A stretch of 64,000 nt of DNA from Mycolicibacterium lutetiense (lineage in GTDB: Bacteria; Actinomycetota; Actinomycetes; Mycobacteriales; Mycobacteriaceae), in contig NZ_JAGIOP010000001.1 in the NCBI RefSeq assembly GCF_017876775.1, forward strand, positions 620,001 to 684,000. Reading direction: 5' to 3'. Of this stretch, positions 8,466-19,896 are shown piece after piece. The first letter of the stretch is position 1; the number at the start of each line of letters is the position of its first letter. The notes under the pieces are model-generated. The model was not told where the DNA came from, ran no database searches, and saw only the letters and a program-made list of their open reading frames with translations. The position numbers and the translations under genes are program-made.

Positions 8466-8633
8466 ATGGCGGCGATGAAGCCCCGGACTGGTGACGGTCC
8501 ACTAGAAGCAACCAAAGAGGGGCGAGGGATCGTTATGCGGGTACCGCTGGAAGGCGGTGGGCGCCTGGTTGTCGAACTGACTCCCGACGAGGCCGCTGCG
8601 CTCGGCGACGAACTCAAGTCCGTCACCAGCTGA
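8466..8633 (+). CDS. DUF3117 small protein (Rv1211-like)
   Basis: This small protein of 55 residues (MAAMKPRTGDGPLEATKEGR...) belongs to DUF3117, a near-universal actinobacterial family of unknown function. GGAGGGAGC precedes the ATG at a normal distance, which fixes the start and excludes the much longer upstream open frame. The 164 bases between tagA and this gene contain no other frame I can support. The gene ends just before a strong hairpin shared with the convergent glgM. Confidence 0.88.
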   Translation: MAAMKPRTGDGPLEATKEGRGIVMRVPLEGGGRLVVELTPDEAAALGDELKSVTS

Positions 8634-8640
8634 TCGTCCT

Positions 8641-8672
8641 CGCAAGGTGTCCGCTCAGGCGGACACCTTGCG
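8641..8672. terminator. Bidirectional hairpin terminator between DUF3117 gene and glgM
   Basis: CGCAAGGTGTCCGC (8641-8654) and GCGGACACCTTGCG (8659-8672) form a perfect 14-pair stem with a four-base loop. The hairpin lies just after the DUF3117 stop and overlaps the last codons and stop of glgM on the other strand, so it can serve both convergent genes. Confidence 0.75.
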
Positions 8673-9818
8673 GTATATCTCCAGGGTCTGTTCAGCGATG
8701 TGCGCCCAGGAGAACTCCGCGATGCACCGCTGGCGTCCGGCTTCGCCGTACTTTCGGGCGGTCTCCGGCTCGGCCACCAGTGAGTTGACCGCGTCGGCCA
8801 GACGCATCTCGAAGAATCGCGGGTCCGTGGCGTCGTAGTGCACGAGCAGCCCGGTCTGTCGGTCGACGATGACCTCGGGGATGCCGCCGACGTCAGACGC
8901 GACCACCGCCGTCGAACACGCCATCGCTTCCAGGTTCACGATGCCCAACGGCTCGTATACCGACGGGCACACGAAAACTGTTGCAGCGGAAAGTATTTCC
9001 CGAATCTTATTGATCGGCAGCATTTCGCGTACCCAGAACACCCCCGTGCGGGCCCGCGCCAACTCGGCCACCGCGGAGGACACCTCGGCCGCGATCTCCG
9101 GGGTATCGGGGGCACCCGCGCACAACACCAGCTGTACCTCGGGACTGAACCGGTGGGCCGCGGCCACCAGGTGAGCCACCCCCTTCTGGCGGGTGATGCG
9201 CCCGACGAACGCCACGATCGGGCGGCTCAGGTCGACCCCGAGTTCGGCGAGCACCGAGTCGAAATCGGCAGGTGGAGTCGGATACCAGACGTCGGTGTCG
9301 ATGCCGTTGCGCACCACGTGGACCCGGCTCGGGTCGAGTGCCGGATACGTGCGCAACACGTCGTGGCGCATACCGGAACTCACCGCGATCACCGCGTCGG
9401 CGGCCTCGATCGCGGTGCGCTCGACCCATGACGACACCCGGTAGCCCCCGCCGAGTTGCTCGGCCTTCCACGGGCGCAGCGGCTCCAGGGAGTGTGCGGT
9501 CAGCACGTGGGGAATGCCGTAGAGCAGCCCGGTCAGGTGCCCGGCCATCCCGGCGTACCAGGTGTGCGAGTGCACCACCGTGGCGGCCTCCGCCGAGTTG
9601 ACCATGCTGAGGTCCGCGGACAGCGTCGACAGGGCCGGGTTGGCGCCGCGCAGTGCAGGATCGGGCTGCGCCACGAACACCCCGTCACGCGGTGCGCCCA
9701 TGCAATGCACGTCGACGTCGCAAAGCTGACGCAACTGTGCGACGAGTTCGGTCACATGCACACCGGCACCGCCGTACACCTCGGGTGGATATTCCCGAGT
9801 CATCATGGCCACCCGCAT
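8655..9818 (-). CDS. glgM: Alpha-maltose-1-phosphate synthase GlgM (annotated GlgA)
   Basis: This 387-residue GT4-type glycosyltransferase has the GT-B fold. The N-terminus is MRVAMMTREYPPEVYGGAGVHV, followed by AFVGRITRQKGV and the C-terminal donor-site motif FVCPSVYEPLGIVNLEAMAC. In mycobacteria Rv1212c makes alpha-maltose 1-phosphate from ADP-glucose and glucose 1-phosphate, feeding GlgE-dependent alpha-glucan synthesis. It is divergent from glgC, which makes the ADP-glucose. The ATG at 9818 lies seven bases from a TACCGT -10-like hexamer, so the transcript may be leaderless. Confidence 0.93.
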   Translation of the reverse strand: MRVAMMTREYPPEVYGGAGVHVTELVAQLRQLCDVDVHCMGAPRDGVFVAQPDPALRGANPALSTLSADLSMVNSAEAATVVHSHTWYAGMAGHLTGLLYGIPHVLTAHSLEPLRPWKAEQLGGGYRVSSWVERTAIEAADAVIAVSSGMRHDVLRTYPALDPSRVHVVRNGIDTDVWYPTPPADFDSVLAELGVDLSRPIVAFVGRITRQKGVAHLVAAAHRFSPEVQLVLCAGAPDTPEIAAEVSSAVAELARARTGVFWVREMLPINKIREILSAATVFVCPSVYEPLGIVNLEAMACSTAVVASDVGGIPEVIVDRQTGLLVHYDATDPRFFEMRLADAVNSLVAEPETARKYGEAGRQRCIAEFSWAHIAEQTLEIYRKVSA

Positions 9819-9906
9819 ATCCGAGACGGTAGTAGGTCTCGGCGGGTCTAGCTACGCGCCGCGGACTTGAAGTTGCCATTGGCTGGCCGCGGTGCTGGTT
9901 GGCGGA

Positions 9907-9912
9907 TAGGTT
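9907..9912 (+). promoter_or_regulatory. Candidate -10 element of glgC
   Basis: TAGGTT fits TANNNT and lies seven bases before the glgC ATG at 9920, which suggests a leaderless transcript. It lies in the 101-base glgM-glgC divergent region. Confidence 0.45.
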
Positions 9913-9919
9913 TGGACGC

Positions 9920-11134
9920 ATGAGGGAGTTGCCACATGTACTGGGCATCGTTCTGGCCGGGGGAGAGGGCAAAAGGCTGTACCCGCTGACCGCCGATCGG
10001 GCCAAGCCGGCAGTTCCCTTCGGCGGTGCCTACCGGCTGATCGATTTCGTGCTGTCCAATCTCGTCAACGCCCGCTACCTACGGATCTGCGTTCTGACGC
10101 AATACAAGTCGCATTCACTGGACCGCCACATCAGCCAGAATTGGCGCCTTTCGGGTCTGGCTGGTGAGTACATCACGCCGGTGCCGGCCCAGCAGCGGCT
10201 CGGGCCGCGTTGGTACACCGGATCGGCGGACGCGATCTACCAGTCGCTCAACCTGATCTACGACGAAGATCCCGACTACATCATCATCTTCGGTGCCGAC
10301 CACGTGTACCGCATGGATCCCGAGCAGATGCTGCGGTTCCACATCGACAGTGGGGCCGGGGCCACGGTGGCCGGCATCCGGGTGCCGCGCGCGGAGGCCA
10401 GCGCGTTCGGCTGCATCGACGCCGACGACTCCGGGCGTATCAAGGATTTCGTCGAGAAGCCCGCGAACCCCCCGGGCACGCCCGACGATCCCGAGCAGAC
10501 CTTCGTGTCGATGGGCAACTACATCTTCACCACCAAGGTGCTGATCGACGCGATCCGCGCCGATGCCGACGACGACCACTCCGACCACGACATGGGCGGC
10601 GACATAATCCCGCGACTGGTGTCCGACGGGATGGCGGCGGTCTACGACTTCAACAACAACGAGGTACCCGGGGCCACCGAACGCGACCACGGCTACTGGC
10701 GCGACGTCGGAACCCTGGACGCCTTCTACGACGCACACATGGACCTGGTGTCGGTGCACCCGGTGTTCAACCTCTACAACAAGCGCTGGCCGATCCGAGG
10801 CGAGATGGAGATGCTGGCTCCGGCCAAGTTTGTCAACGGGGGCTCGGCACAAGAGTCGGTCGTCGGCGCCGGCAGCATCATTTCCGCCGCGTCCGTGCGC
10901 AATTCGGTGTTGTCCTCCAACGTGGTGATCGATGACGGCGCCATCGTGGAGGGCAGTGTGCTGATGCCGGGGGTGCGGATCGGCCGAGGCGCCGTGGTGC
11001 GTCACGCGATCCTGGACAAGAATGTGGTGGTGGGCCCGGGCGAGATGGTGGGCGTGGACCTCGACAAGGACCGTGAGCGGTTCGCGATCAGCGCGGGCGG
11101 CGTGGTTGCCGTCGGCAAGGGCGTCTGGATCTGA
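9920..11134 (+). CDS. glgC: Glucose-1-phosphate adenylyltransferase GlgC
   Basis: This enzyme of 404 residues makes ADP-glucose from ATP and glucose 1-phosphate. Visible motifs are the nucleotide-binding [28 protein letters not shown], the DHVYRMD segment, the sugar-binding FVEKP, and a left-handed beta-helix C-terminus with hexapeptide-like repeats ([35 protein letters not shown]). ATG 9920 (MRELPHVLG) is chosen over the upstream TTG because it matches the conserved family start. It is paired divergently with glgM, as in Rv1212c-Rv1213. Confidence 0.95.
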   Translation: MRELPHVLGIVLAGGEGKRLYPLTADRAKPAVPFGGAYRLIDFVLSNLVNARYLRICVLTQYKSHSLDRHISQNWRLSGLAGEYITPVPAQQRLGPRWYTGSADAIYQSLNLIYDEDPDYIIIFGADHVYRMDPEQMLRFHIDSGAGATVAGIRVPRAEASAFGCIDADDSGRIKDFVEKPANPPGTPDDPEQTFVSMGNYIFTTKVLIDAIRADADDDHSDHDMGGDIIPRLVSDGMAAVYDFNNNEVPGATERDHGYWRDVGTLDAFYDAHMDLVSVHPVFNLYNKRWPIRGEMEMLAPAKFVNGGSAQESVVGAGSIISAASVRNSVLSSNVVIDDGAIVEGSVLMPGVRIGRGAVVRHAILDKNVVVGPGEMVGVDLDKDRERFAISAGGVVAVGKGVWI

Positions 11135-11158
11135 CGCGTCCGACACCGTGTTCCGGGG

Positions 11159-11803
11159 TCACTCCCAGGGATCTACCGCCGCGGGCCGCCTCGGCGCATT
11201 GGTACGGGCGTTGACGCCGATCTTGGCCTCTCCTCGCCGCTTGCGCCACCGCCACAGCCGGAAGGCGCCCCAGACCACGGCCACCAGCGCGACCACCACC
11301 AGCACCGGTAGCAGGATCGCCACGAAGACCAGGCCGATACTGGTGACGTCCTCGACAGTGGACAGCACCGGGGCGGCGACCCCGGCGGTGGCGACATTGG
11401 CGGCCGGACGCACCGTCGATTTGGTCAGCGACACCACCAGTGCGGTGACTGCGCCGATCGCAATCGGAATCCATTGGCCGGACTGGGCGAACGCGCCAGG
11501 ATCGGCGACCGCGGCGGTCTGGGACGCGGTGCCCGAGCCGAACACGATGCCGCCTGCGGTCGGGCGGACGAAGGTCTGGATGGTGTCGTTGACGGAATCG
11601 AGCGCGGGGATCTTGTCGGCGACTACTTCGATGACGAGCAGCACCGCGACGATCGCCATCACCCAGCCGTTCTCCAGCCAGGACCATCCCGCCGGCAACG
11701 ACACCAGCGCGGTGAAGCGTGACAGCAGGCCCAGGGCCAGCAACGGGATGTAGGCATTGAGCCCCGCCGCGGTGGCCAGGCCAAAGCCAGTCAACAGTTC
11801 CAT
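11159..11803 (-). CDS. DUF4126 multi-pass membrane protein
   Basis: This 214-residue protein has four to five hydrophobic segments (GFGLATAAGLNAYIPLLALGL, MAIVAVLLVIEVVAD, IAIGAVTALVVSL, LVFVAILLPVLVVVALVAVVWGA). The conserved DUF4126 signatures GLNAYIPLL and the IEVVADKIPALD loop are clear. It ends in a basic cytoplasmic tail. The function of the family is unknown. It converges with glgC, 24 bases away, and no obvious terminator lies between them. Confidence 0.78.
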   Translation of the reverse strand: MELLTGFGLATAAGLNAYIPLLALGLLSRFTALVSLPAGWSWLENGWVMAIVAVLLVIEVVADKIPALDSVNDTIQTFVRPTAGGIVFGSGTASQTAAVADPGAFAQSGQWIPIAIGAVTALVVSLTKSTVRPAANVATAGVAAPVLSTVEDVTSIGLVFVAILLPVLVVVALVAVVWGAFRLWRWRKRRGEAKIGVNARTNAPRRPAAVDPWE

Positions 11804-11873
11804 TACTGCAGTATGCGGCGAACTCGGCCCGGGCCCAGGTAGTTCGCCATATTCCGCCGGGCCGGGTCGTGGC

Positions 11874-12548
11874 TCACCACACGTAGGGCAACAACCGGTA
11901 GCGGACCTTCCGGGTGTATTCGTCGTAACCGTCGAGCTCGGTGCGCAGCATCTTCTCCTCGTCGGCGATCCGCACTCCGAAAATCGGTATCGAGGCGATG
12001 GACACGAGCAAGGCCCAGTACGAACCGAGTGCCGGCGGGGTGCCGAACATCATCAGCACCGCACCGAAGTACATCGGGTGGCGAACCAGGCCGTAGAGAC
12101 CCGTCGAGACGAGCGGTTGTTCGTCCTCTACCCGGATGCTGGCCCCGGCGAAGCTGTTCTGGAAGACCACCGCCTGCGCGAGGACGAGCCCGATGGCAAC
12201 CAGGACGTTGCCCAGGATGACCACTGCGGTCGGCACGCTCGACCAGCCGAACCGGTGGTCGAGGGCGCTGAGGACGAATGCGGCGAAGGCGGAGCCCGTG
12301 ACCGCCCAGATGACGATCTTCTGCACGATCCGCGTTTCCGCGGTCGGGCCACCGTGCAGGCGTCGTTGCAGGGCCGCGGGGTCTCGAACCGCCAGATAGA
12401 TACTCGGGACCATGGTGGTGGCCATGAATACGGCGATGAAAACCCAGGCCTGCCAATAGTGGAACGTGCCGGCCGGCCAGAACAACGCCACGGCGAAGAA
12501 CGCCAGGCCCAACACTCCCGATGCAATTGTCTGAAGTGCGAGTTTCAC
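11874..12548 (-). CDS. Isoprenylcysteine carboxyl methyltransferase-family membrane protein
   Basis: This integral membrane protein of 224 residues has five predicted helices and the ICMT/PEMT-type SAM-binding C-terminus. The segment VSTGLYGLVRHPMYFGAVLMMFGTP is followed by EEKMLRTELDGYDEYTRKVRYRLLPYVW, matching the RHPxY and E-E...Y-x-x-Y motifs of the family. The methyl acceptor in bacteria is unknown. It precedes the ABC exporter operon on the same strand and sits where Rv1216c lies in M. tuberculosis. The gap to the permease gene (12549-12567) is short, so it is probably cotranscribed. Confidence 0.8.
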   Translation of the reverse strand: MKLALQTIASGVLGLAFFAVALFWPAGTFHYWQAWVFIAVFMATTMVPSIYLAVRDPAALQRRLHGGPTAETRIVQKIVIWAVTGSAFAAFVLSALDHRFGWSSVPTAVVILGNVLVAIGLVLAQAVVFQNSFAGASIRVEDEQPLVSTGLYGLVRHPMYFGAVLMMFGTPPALGSYWALLVSIASIPIFGVRIADEEKMLRTELDGYDEYTRKVRYRLLPYVW

Positions 12549-12567
12549 GGTTGCCTCCTGAGCGGGT

Positions 12568-14184
12568 TCACACCGCGTCGCGGTTTCGATATATCCAGCC
12601 CGCGACCACCGCCAACGCCGTTGCGACGACGAGCATCACCAGCAGTGCGGTGGCGGGGAACTGGCTCGGTACGGTCGTCTGGCCGACCGGGGACAGTTCG
12701 ATCAGCCAGCGCGGCAGACGTAGCAGCGCGCCGAGGTACAGCGCGGTGATCACGAACGTCACTGTCAGCCAGGCGATCCACGGCGCACGCAGCGCCACGG
12801 CCAGCGCGGCAACCGAAGCGACCACGGCGAGCGCGGGCAGAAAGGCAAGTGCGGACAACGTGAGGCGGATGACCGTACCCGGTTCTCCCAGCGTCAGTCC
12901 GGCGCCCAGTCCGTTGCCCAGACCGGCGCAGAACAGCAGTACTACGGATCCCGCCAGTGCGCAGCCGACCGCACCCAACAGCCAGCGCCGGCGGGACACC
13001 GCCCCGGCCAGCACTGGTTCGCCCAGTCCGTTCTGCTCGTCGGTGTACACCCGCAGCACGACCGAGGAGACATATGCGGTGGCTGCCGCAGCCAGGAACT
13101 GGGTCATGGTGGTGTAGATGCCGTCATTGCCTGTCGTGGACAGCAATCGGGCGATCAACTCGTTGGTCTCGGCCGCATCCAACAGCGCCTTCGTCATCGA
13201 GCCGAAGACCAATCCGGCCACGAACAATCCCGCCGCCCAGCCGATCGTCTGGCCCCGCTGCAGCGTCAGGTGTAGTCGCAGCGGGCCGGTGATGGTGGGG
13301 GCGTCGGGCTTCTCGCCCACCGATGCGATGGTGCCCGCGTCGTATTGTCGACGGCGTTCCAGCACCGCGGCGACTGCCATCGATCCGAGCGCCAGAATTA
13401 CCAACAACCCGAACGGCCACCAGCGCAGATCGGTGAACGGACGCATCTGCTGGGCCCAGGCGATCGGGGAGAACCAGCTCAGGACGCTGCCCGAGTTGTC
13501 GATCACGTCGCCTGCCCCGCGCACCAACGCGGCCACCGCCAGCGTCGCCATCGCCGCGCCCGACGCGGTGCGGGACTGGCGCCAGAGTTGGGCGGTGACG
13601 GCGGCGACCGCACCGAACACCATCGCGACCCCGGTGATGCCCAGGCTCATGGCGGCGGTGTCGACGAGTGCGAAGCCGGTGGATGCCATCGCCAGCGTCA
13701 TCGTGAGTGCCAGGACGGCGTTGAGGCCGCCGACCAGGATCAGCGCCGCGGCGGTGCGGGCGTAGCGGCCCACCACCGACGAGAGCACCAGCTCGGCACT
13801 ACCGTTCTCCTCCTCGGCCCGGGTATGACGAATCACGGTGAGAATCGCCAGGATCGAGGTTGCGATGGTCAGCGTGAGCGTCAGCTCGTTGGCCATCATC
13901 ACGCCGAGATCGGTCTCGTTGACGCCGAACATGGGGCCGCCCAGCATCATCCCGGCCGGTGTCTTCAGCAGGTTGACCCTGGCCAGTCTCTGCTCTTCGC
14001 CCGGGTAGGCCAACCGAATTGCGTTGGGGGCGTAGACCATCATCAAGGTGATTGCGGCGACCCACACGCTGAGGCGTACCCGGTCACGGCGCAACGCCAG
14101 CCCCAACAGCGTTGCGGTGCCGGTGAACGGCGAGGTCGTGTCCGCTGGGCCGGTCGGCCGGGTCGAGGCAACCGCCGCTGTCAT
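12568..14184 (-). CDS. ABC-2 type exporter permease (Rv1217c-like)
   Basis: The 538-residue permease has about twelve hydrophobic segments in two halves, for example [27 protein letters not shown], where the RAEEE...AE segment is typical of actinobacterial drug-exporter permeases. ATG 14184 ([10 protein letters not shown]) overlaps the ATPase stop by four bases, which decides the start; the longer open frame upstream is only a shadow of the ATPase gene. Rv1217c-Rv1218c is reported as a multidrug efflux system in M. tuberculosis. Energy would come from the ATPase encoded immediately upstream. Confidence 0.87.
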   Translation of the reverse strand: MTAAVASTRPTGPADTTSPFTGTATLLGLALRRDRVRLSVWVAAITLMMVYAPNAIRLAYPGEEQRLARVNLLKTPAGMMLGGPMFGVNETDLGVMMANELTLTLTIATSILAILTVIRHTRAEEENGSAELVLSSVVGRYARTAAALILVGGLNAVLALTMTLAMASTGFALVDTAAMSLGITGVAMVFGAVAAVTAQLWRQSRTASGAAMATLAVAALVRGAGDVIDNSGSVLSWFSPIAWAQQMRPFTDLRWWPFGLLVILALGSMAVAAVLERRRQYDAGTIASVGEKPDAPTITGPLRLHLTLQRGQTIGWAAGLFVAGLVFGSMTKALLDAAETNELIARLLSTTGNDGIYTTMTQFLAAAATAYVSSVVLRVYTDEQNGLGEPVLAGAVSRRRWLLGAVGCALAGSVVLLFCAGLGNGLGAGLTLGEPGTVIRLTLSALAFLPALAVVASVAALAVALRAPWIAWLTVTFVITALYLGALLRLPRWLIELSPVGQTTVPSQFPATALLVMLVVATALAVVAGWIYRNRDAV

Positions 14185-15086
14185 CGGGTCGCTCCCTGGT
14201 ACTCGCGCAGGAACATGTCTTCCAGGGAGGCCGGCGCGACGGTGAGATCTTCGATGCCGAGATCGGTGAGATGCTCGAGGGCGAATTCGAGGTCGTTGCG
14301 GTCCACCGAGAAGCTCACGGCCCCGTCGTGGCTGCTGAAATCGTGAACGTAGGGAGTGTTCTGCAGTGCCCGGCCGTCGGAGCGGGTGCGGGCGATCACC
14401 TTGGTGCGCATCAGGTGCCGCATCTCGGCCAGGGTCCCGGACCGCACCGTGCGTCCGGACCGGATGATCGTCACGTTGTCGCAGAGCTTTTCCACCTCGG
14501 CCAGGATGTGGCTGGACAGCAGGACCGCGGCGCCTTGGCCGGCCACCTCGGCGACACATTGCTGAAATGCCTTTTCCATCAACGGGTCCAACCCGGAGGT
14601 GGGCTCGTCGAGAATATAGAGCTCGGAATGGCAGCTGAATGCCGCGATGATGGCGACCTTCTGCCGGTTGCCCTTGGAATAGGTGCGAGCCTTCTTGTGC
14701 GGGTCCAGTTCGAACCGCTCGATCAGTTCGTCGCGTCTGCGGATGTCTGGCTGGGTGTCGGCGCCGTTGCCGCGCAACCGGCACAGGAAGTCGATGACCT
14801 GCAGACCGGTCAGGTTGGGCCACAACGTGACATCGCCGGGGACGTAGGCGATGCGGCGGTGCAGGGCGACCGCGTCGCGCCACGGGTCGCCGCCCAGGAG
14901 CCGGACGGTGCCGCCGTCGGCGCGCAGCAGACCCAGCAGCACCCGGATCGTGGTGGACTTGCCTGCCCCGTTGGGCCCCAGGAAGCCGGTGACGTCGCCG
15001 GGGGACACTGTCAGGTTCAAACCATCGAGGGCCTTGGTATGTCCGAAAGACTTTGACAGTCCGTGGATTTCGACGGAGTTCTTCAC
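14181..15086 (-). CDS. ABC transporter ATP-binding protein (Rv1218c-like)
   Basis: This 301-residue ATPase of the DrrA/CcmA type has Walker [10 protein letters not shown] at about residues 38-46, a signature loop TYSKGNRQK in place of the canonical LSGGQ, Walker [14 protein letters not shown], and the H-loop in SSHI. The C-terminal extension [15 protein letters not shown] is typical of drug exporters. It overlaps both the TetR gene upstream and the permease downstream by four bases each, giving a tightly coupled three-gene operon with its own repressor. Confidence 0.92.
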   Translation of the reverse strand: MKNSVEIHGLSKSFGHTKALDGLNLTVSPGDVTGFLGPNGAGKSTTIRVLLGLLRADGGTVRLLGGDPWRDAVALHRRIAYVPGDVTLWPNLTGLQVIDFLCRLRGNGADTQPDIRRRDELIERFELDPHKKARTYSKGNRQKVAIIAAFSCHSELYILDEPTSGLDPLMEKAFQQCVAEVAGQGAAVLLSSHILAEVEKLCDNVTIIRSGRTVRSGTLAEMRHLMRTKVIARTRSDGRALQNTPYVHDFSSHDGAVSFSVDRNDLEFALEHLTDLGIEDLTVAPASLEDMFLREYQGATR

Positions 15087-15748
15087 TCTGGCTCCTTGGT
15101 GTCGGAAGCTGTGCTGAATGGGATGCCCTGTTCGCGCTGGTGCAGGAAGGTGTCGTACATGGTCGAGTCGGTCATCAGGCCGTCGGTGTAGAGCTCCAGG
15201 GCGGGCAGCATCATGTCCTCGCCGTAATCGCGCAGCACCCGGCGCAGATCGGTGGGGTCGTCATGCATCTGCAGGTACAGCAGAAACCCACCGCCACTGC
15301 AGATCGCCATGAACCTTGCCCGGGCCTTCGGGTCGCGGCTGGGTTTGAGCACCCCGGTGCGGACCCCTTCTTGCAGGTACTGCTCGGCGTTGTCGACCAT
15401 GGTGCGCCAGAACGTCTTCGCCAGATCGCTGCCGGACTGCATGCTGCGGACCAGGTACGCCATCAGCGGGGCGTAGGACTCGATCTCCGCCATCTGGGCC
15501 AGCCAGCTCGCGGGATCGCCGTTCTGCATCGACTCGGTCTTCGACTCGCGCACCACCTCGGCGACGTAGGCGTCGCACGCCCTGCGCAGGCCGTCCTTGG
15601 AACCGAAGTGGTGGATCACCAGTGCGGCGCTGACGCCGGCCGCCTCGCCGATCGCGCGCAGTCCCACGCTGAATCCGTGCTGCCCGTACAGCTCGATCGC
15701 GGCGTCCCGAATCCGGGCCATCGCAGTTCGATCATCGACTGAACGCAT
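15083..15748 (-). CDS. TetR-family repressor of the efflux operon (Rv1219c-like)
   Basis: The protein has 221 residues. The TetR helix-turn-helix is at about residues 10-55 ([20 protein letters not shown], then [19 protein letters not shown]). The C-terminal ligand domain is long and resembles Rv1219c, which represses the Rv1217c-1218c exporter. It is the first gene of the operon. A nested palindrome centred at 15756-15757 overlaps its start codon and is the probable autorepression site. Confidence 0.88.
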   Translation of the reverse strand: MRSVDDRTAMARIRDAAIELYGQHGFSVGLRAIGEAAGVSAALVIHHFGSKDGLRRACDAYVAEVVRESKTESMQNGDPASWLAQMAEIESYAPLMAYLVRSMQSGSDLAKTFWRTMVDNAEQYLQEGVRTGVLKPSRDPKARARFMAICSGGGFLLYLQMHDDPTDLRRVLRDYGEDMMLPALELYTDGLMTDSTMYDTFLHQREQGIPFSTASDTKEPE

Positions 15749-15775
15749 GTTTAGGACGCTAAACGTCCGTTCAGT
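15738..15775. promoter_or_regulatory. Nested palindromic operator of the efflux operon
   Basis: GTTTAG-gacg-CTAAAC (15749-15764) is a perfect inverted repeat. Outside it, ACTGAACG (15738-15745) and CGTTCAGT (15768-15775) form a second inverted repeat with exactly the same centre. The site overlaps the TetR start codon (15746-15748), so bound repressor would block initiation of the whole operon. Confidence 0.7.
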
Positions 15776-15820
15776 GCGCAGTCAAGGGTCTGGCCCGTCA
15801 GGAATCCGTAAAAGAAAAAG

Positions 15821-16465
15821 TCAGTCGCGGGCGGCGGCCAGCAGGCCGTCACCCAACGGGATCAACACCGGAGTAAGCCGCTCGTCCTCGGCGATCAGCC
15901 GGGCCGCTTCACGCACGGCGCTGACCTCGGCATCGTTGGCCGAGGCGTCGCCGGCCCGACCGCCGAGCGCAGCCCGGTGCAGCACGATCGCGCCACCGGA
16001 ACGCAGGAGGCGCACCCCCTCGGCCACGAACTGCGGCTGGTCGATGGGTTCGGCGTCGATGAACACCAGGTCGTAGGACTCGTCGGCCAGCCGGGTGAGC
16101 ACCTCCTGGGCGCGACCGCTGATCAGCCGCGTCCGTCCCGGGCCGACCCCGGCCTCGCTGAACCCCTGCTTGGCGATGCGCTGATGCTCGGGTTCGACGT
16201 CGATGGTGGTCAGCACGCCGTCGTCGCTCATGCCCGACAGCAGCCACAACCCGCTGACGCCGGCGCCCGTGCCGACTTCGACCACTGCCTTGCCCCCGGT
16301 GAGCCGGGTGAGCACGCTCAGCAACGCTCCTACGGCAGGGGTCACCGCACCCGCGCCGAGTTCTTCGGCCCGCTCACGCGCGGCCGCGACGATCTCGTCT
16401 TCGGAGATCGACCGTTCGGCATGCGTGACGATCGCCTCGGCGCGACCGGGGTTGGAGCTGACCAT
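15821..16465 (-). CDS. SAM-dependent O-methyltransferase (Rv1220c-like)
   Basis: This class I methyltransferase of 214 residues belongs to the COMT-like family 3. SAM motif I is [18 protein letters not shown], motif II is [13 protein letters not shown] and a metal/substrate-site segment is [10 protein letters not shown]. The substrate is unknown. ATG 16465 ([10 protein letters not shown]) is chosen because the longer frame adds an Arg/Pro-rich tail not seen in the family. It diverges from sigE, as Rv1220c does from Rv1221, with about 174 bases between the two starts. Confidence 0.88.
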   Translation of the reverse strand: MVSSNPGRAEAIVTHAERSISEDEIVAAARERAEELGAGAVTPAVGALLSVLTRLTGGKAVVEVGTGAGVSGLWLLSGMSDDGVLTTIDVEPEHQRIAKQGFSEAGVGPGRTRLISGRAQEVLTRLADESYDLVFIDAEPIDQPQFVAEGVRLLRSGGAIVLHRAALGGRAGDASANDAEVSAVREAARLIAEDERLTPVLIPLGDGLLAAARD

Positions 16466-16639
16466 GCCCGCAGCGTAGGCCAGAGGCCGGGGGCGTCGTC
16501 GCGACACGCCCGCGGGTGGCAGGTATCACCCACGGAAATTCGCTGGTTCGTGCAGGTGACCGGACGTATCGTTGGGTTTCTCAGCAAAAGTTCAGATTGC
16601 TCATATGCCTGCCACACCGGGATCAGGAACGGTAGCCGC

Positions 16640-17419
16640 ATGGAACACGGCGCCCGCTGGCGCACCGCCCAGCACAACCAGGACAGCAACCGGAATAGCG
16701 AAGTCATGAGTCGTGTTGAGCTGAATGAGAACTGTGATCAGGAGGATCCGACGAGCGCGAACGCTGTTACCTCGAACCCCACCACCCAGGCCGCCCCGGT
16801 GACGATGGCACATCTGGAGCAATTCACCGCAGGCGAATGGGTGGAGCCGTCCGATGAGCTGACCGGCACCGCCGTTTTCGACGCCACCGGCGATCAGGCG
16901 GCCATGCCGTCATGGGACGAACTGGTGCGCCAACACGCCGACCGGGTCTACCGGCTGGCTTACCGGCTCTCGGGTAACCAGCACGATGCCGAGGACCTGA
17001 CCCAGGAGACCTTCATCCGGGTTTTCCGGTCGGTGCAGAACTACCAGCCCGGAACTTTCGAGGGCTGGTTGCACCGCATCACCACCAACCTCTTCCTCGA
17101 CATGGTCCGTCGACGCGGCCGCATCCGCATGGAAGCGTTGCCCGAGGATTACGACCGGGTGCCCGCCGACGACCCGAACCCTGAGCAGATCTACCACGAC
17201 TCCCGGTTGGGGGCCGACCTTCAGGCTGCCCTGGACTCGCTGGCACCGGAGTTCCGCGCCGCCGTGGTCCTGTGTGACATCGAGGGTCTGTCCTACGAAG
17301 AAATCGGCGCCACGCTGGGTGTGAAGCTCGGCACTGTGCGCAGCCGAATTCACCGCGGTCGGCAGGCGTTGCGCGAGTATCTGGCGAAGCACTCGCCGGA
17401 AACCGCCAAATCCGTCTAG
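16640..17419 (+). CDS. sigE: ECF sigma factor SigE
   Basis: The protein is about 259 residues if it starts at ATG 16640 (MEHGARW). ATG 16707 ([10 protein letters not shown]) is a credible internal start; SigE of M. tuberculosis is also known to use more than one start. Region 2 ([49 protein letters not shown]) and region 4 ([20 protein letters not shown], then [20 protein letters not shown]) are complete. SigE drives the envelope and surface stress response. rseA, encoding its anti-sigma factor, lies directly downstream. The 174-base upstream region probably holds several promoters, but I could not assign them. Confidence 0.93.
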   Translation: MEHGARWRTAQHNQDSNRNSEVMSRVELNENCDQEDPTSANAVTSNPTTQAAPVTMAHLEQFTAGEWVEPSDELTGTAVFDATGDQAAMPSWDELVRQHADRVYRLAYRLSGNQHDAEDLTQETFIRVFRSVQNYQPGTFEGWLHRITTNLFLDMVRRRGRIRMEALPEDYDRVPADDPNPEQIYHDSRLGADLQAALDSLAPEFRAAVVLCDIEGLSYEEIGATLGVKLGTVRSRIHRGRQALREYLAKHSPETAKSV

Positions 17420-17496
17420 CGGTGGTCGACGTTCAGCGCGTCAGGTCGCGCTACATTCGGGTCAGGACATTTGGTCGTGGCGAGAGGAGCTGGGCG

Positions 17497-17895
17497 ATGG
17501 TCGACCCGGGACATGTGTTCCGTCGGGCATTCTCCTGGTTGCCTGCGCAGTTTGCCTCGCAGAGCAATGCACCGGTAGGCGCACCGCGGCAGTTCGGTTC
17601 GACCGAGCACCTCTCCACCGAGGCCATCGCGGCCTTCGTCGACGGAGAGCTGCGGATGAGCGCCCACCTGCGGGCCGCGCACCACCTGTCCCTCTGCGCG
17701 GACTGCGCGGCCGAGGTCGATGCCCAGGGCCAGGCCCGGGCGGCACTGCGGGACTCCTGTCCGGTTGCCATTCCGAATTCCCTATTGGGTCTGTTGTCGC
17801 AGATACCGCACCACAGTCCGCAGCCCTCGGCTGACGTGGGTGAACAGCCTCAGATTGCTGATGACCCGACGCGGAGTCGGCGCAAGCGCCGGTAG
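17497..17895 (+). CDS. rseA: Anti-sigma E factor RseA
   Basis: This 132-residue protein is a zinc-associated anti-sigma domain protein with the HxxxCxxC motif at His63, Cys67 and Cys70 (HHLSLCADC), preceded by the helix AIAAFVDGELRM. It binds and silences SigE; under stress the M. tuberculosis protein is phosphorylated by PknB and degraded by the ClpC1P2 protease. ATG 17497 is chosen because GAGAGGAGC precedes it and because MVDPGHVFRRAFSWLP matches the conserved start. The C-terminal tail is short and basic. No membrane segment is present, so it is cytosolic. Confidence 0.92.
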   Translation: MVDPGHVFRRAFSWLPAQFASQSNAPVGAPRQFGSTEHLSTEAIAAFVDGELRMSAHLRAAHHLSLCADCAAEVDAQGQARAALRDSCPVAIPNSLLGLLSQIPHHSPQPSADVGEQPQIADDPTRSRRKRR

Positions 17896-17919
17896 GCTGG
17901 ACCCCAAGGCGATCAGTGA

Positions 17920-19470
<1,551 letters not shown>

Positions 19471-19472
19471 CG

Positions 19473-19877
19473 ATGTTCGCGAACATCGGGTGGGGAGAGA
19501 TGCTGGTCCTGGTGATCGCCGGTCTGGTGATCCTGGGGCCCGAGCGCCTGCCCGGTGCCATCCGGTGGACCTCCGGTGCCCTGAAGCAGGCACGCGATTA
19601 CGTCAGCGGAGCGACCAGCCAGTTGCGCGAGGACCTCGGTCCGGAGTTCGACGATCTGCGCCAACCCCTGGCCGAGCTGCAGAAGCTACGCGGCATGACC
19701 CCGCGGGCCGCGATCACCAAGCATCTGCTCGATGGCGATGATTCGTTCCTGACCGGTGCCTTCGACGACGGCAAGAATCAGCAGCCCTCAGTTCCCGGCG
19801 ACAAGCCCGCCGGCGAGATCGGGGCCACGCCGACAGACAAGTCGGTCGGCTCCACATTCGACCCGGACGCCACCTAG
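19473..19877 (+). CDS. tatB: Twin-arginine translocase subunit TatB
   Basis: This 134-residue protein has the TatA/B N-terminus [27 protein letters not shown]: a short membrane helix, the GPERLP hinge and then an amphipathic helix ([23 protein letters not shown]). The glutamate early in the helix and the long polar C-terminal tail favour TatB over TatA. TatB with TatC recognises folded precursors bearing twin-arginine signals. It starts two bases after the htrA stop, so the genes are cotranscribed. Confidence 0.92.
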   Translation: MFANIGWGEMLVLVIAGLVILGPERLPGAIRWTSGALKQARDYVSGATSQLREDLGPEFDDLRQPLAELQKLRGMTPRAAITKHLLDGDDSFLTGAFDDGKNQQPSVPGDKPAGEIGATPTDKSVGSTFDPDAT

Positions 19878-19896
19878 GGCCTTCCAGCGGGGCCTT

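Noticed and set aside
12568..14883. 771-residue protein extending the permease upstream
   Set aside because: The first 230 residues are an out-of-frame shadow of the ABC ATPase gene. ATG 14184 with the four-base overlap is the real start.
15977..17419. 480-residue SigE reaching into the divergent methyltransferase gene
   Set aside because: The upstream part is antisense to the methyltransferase and shows no sigma-factor features.
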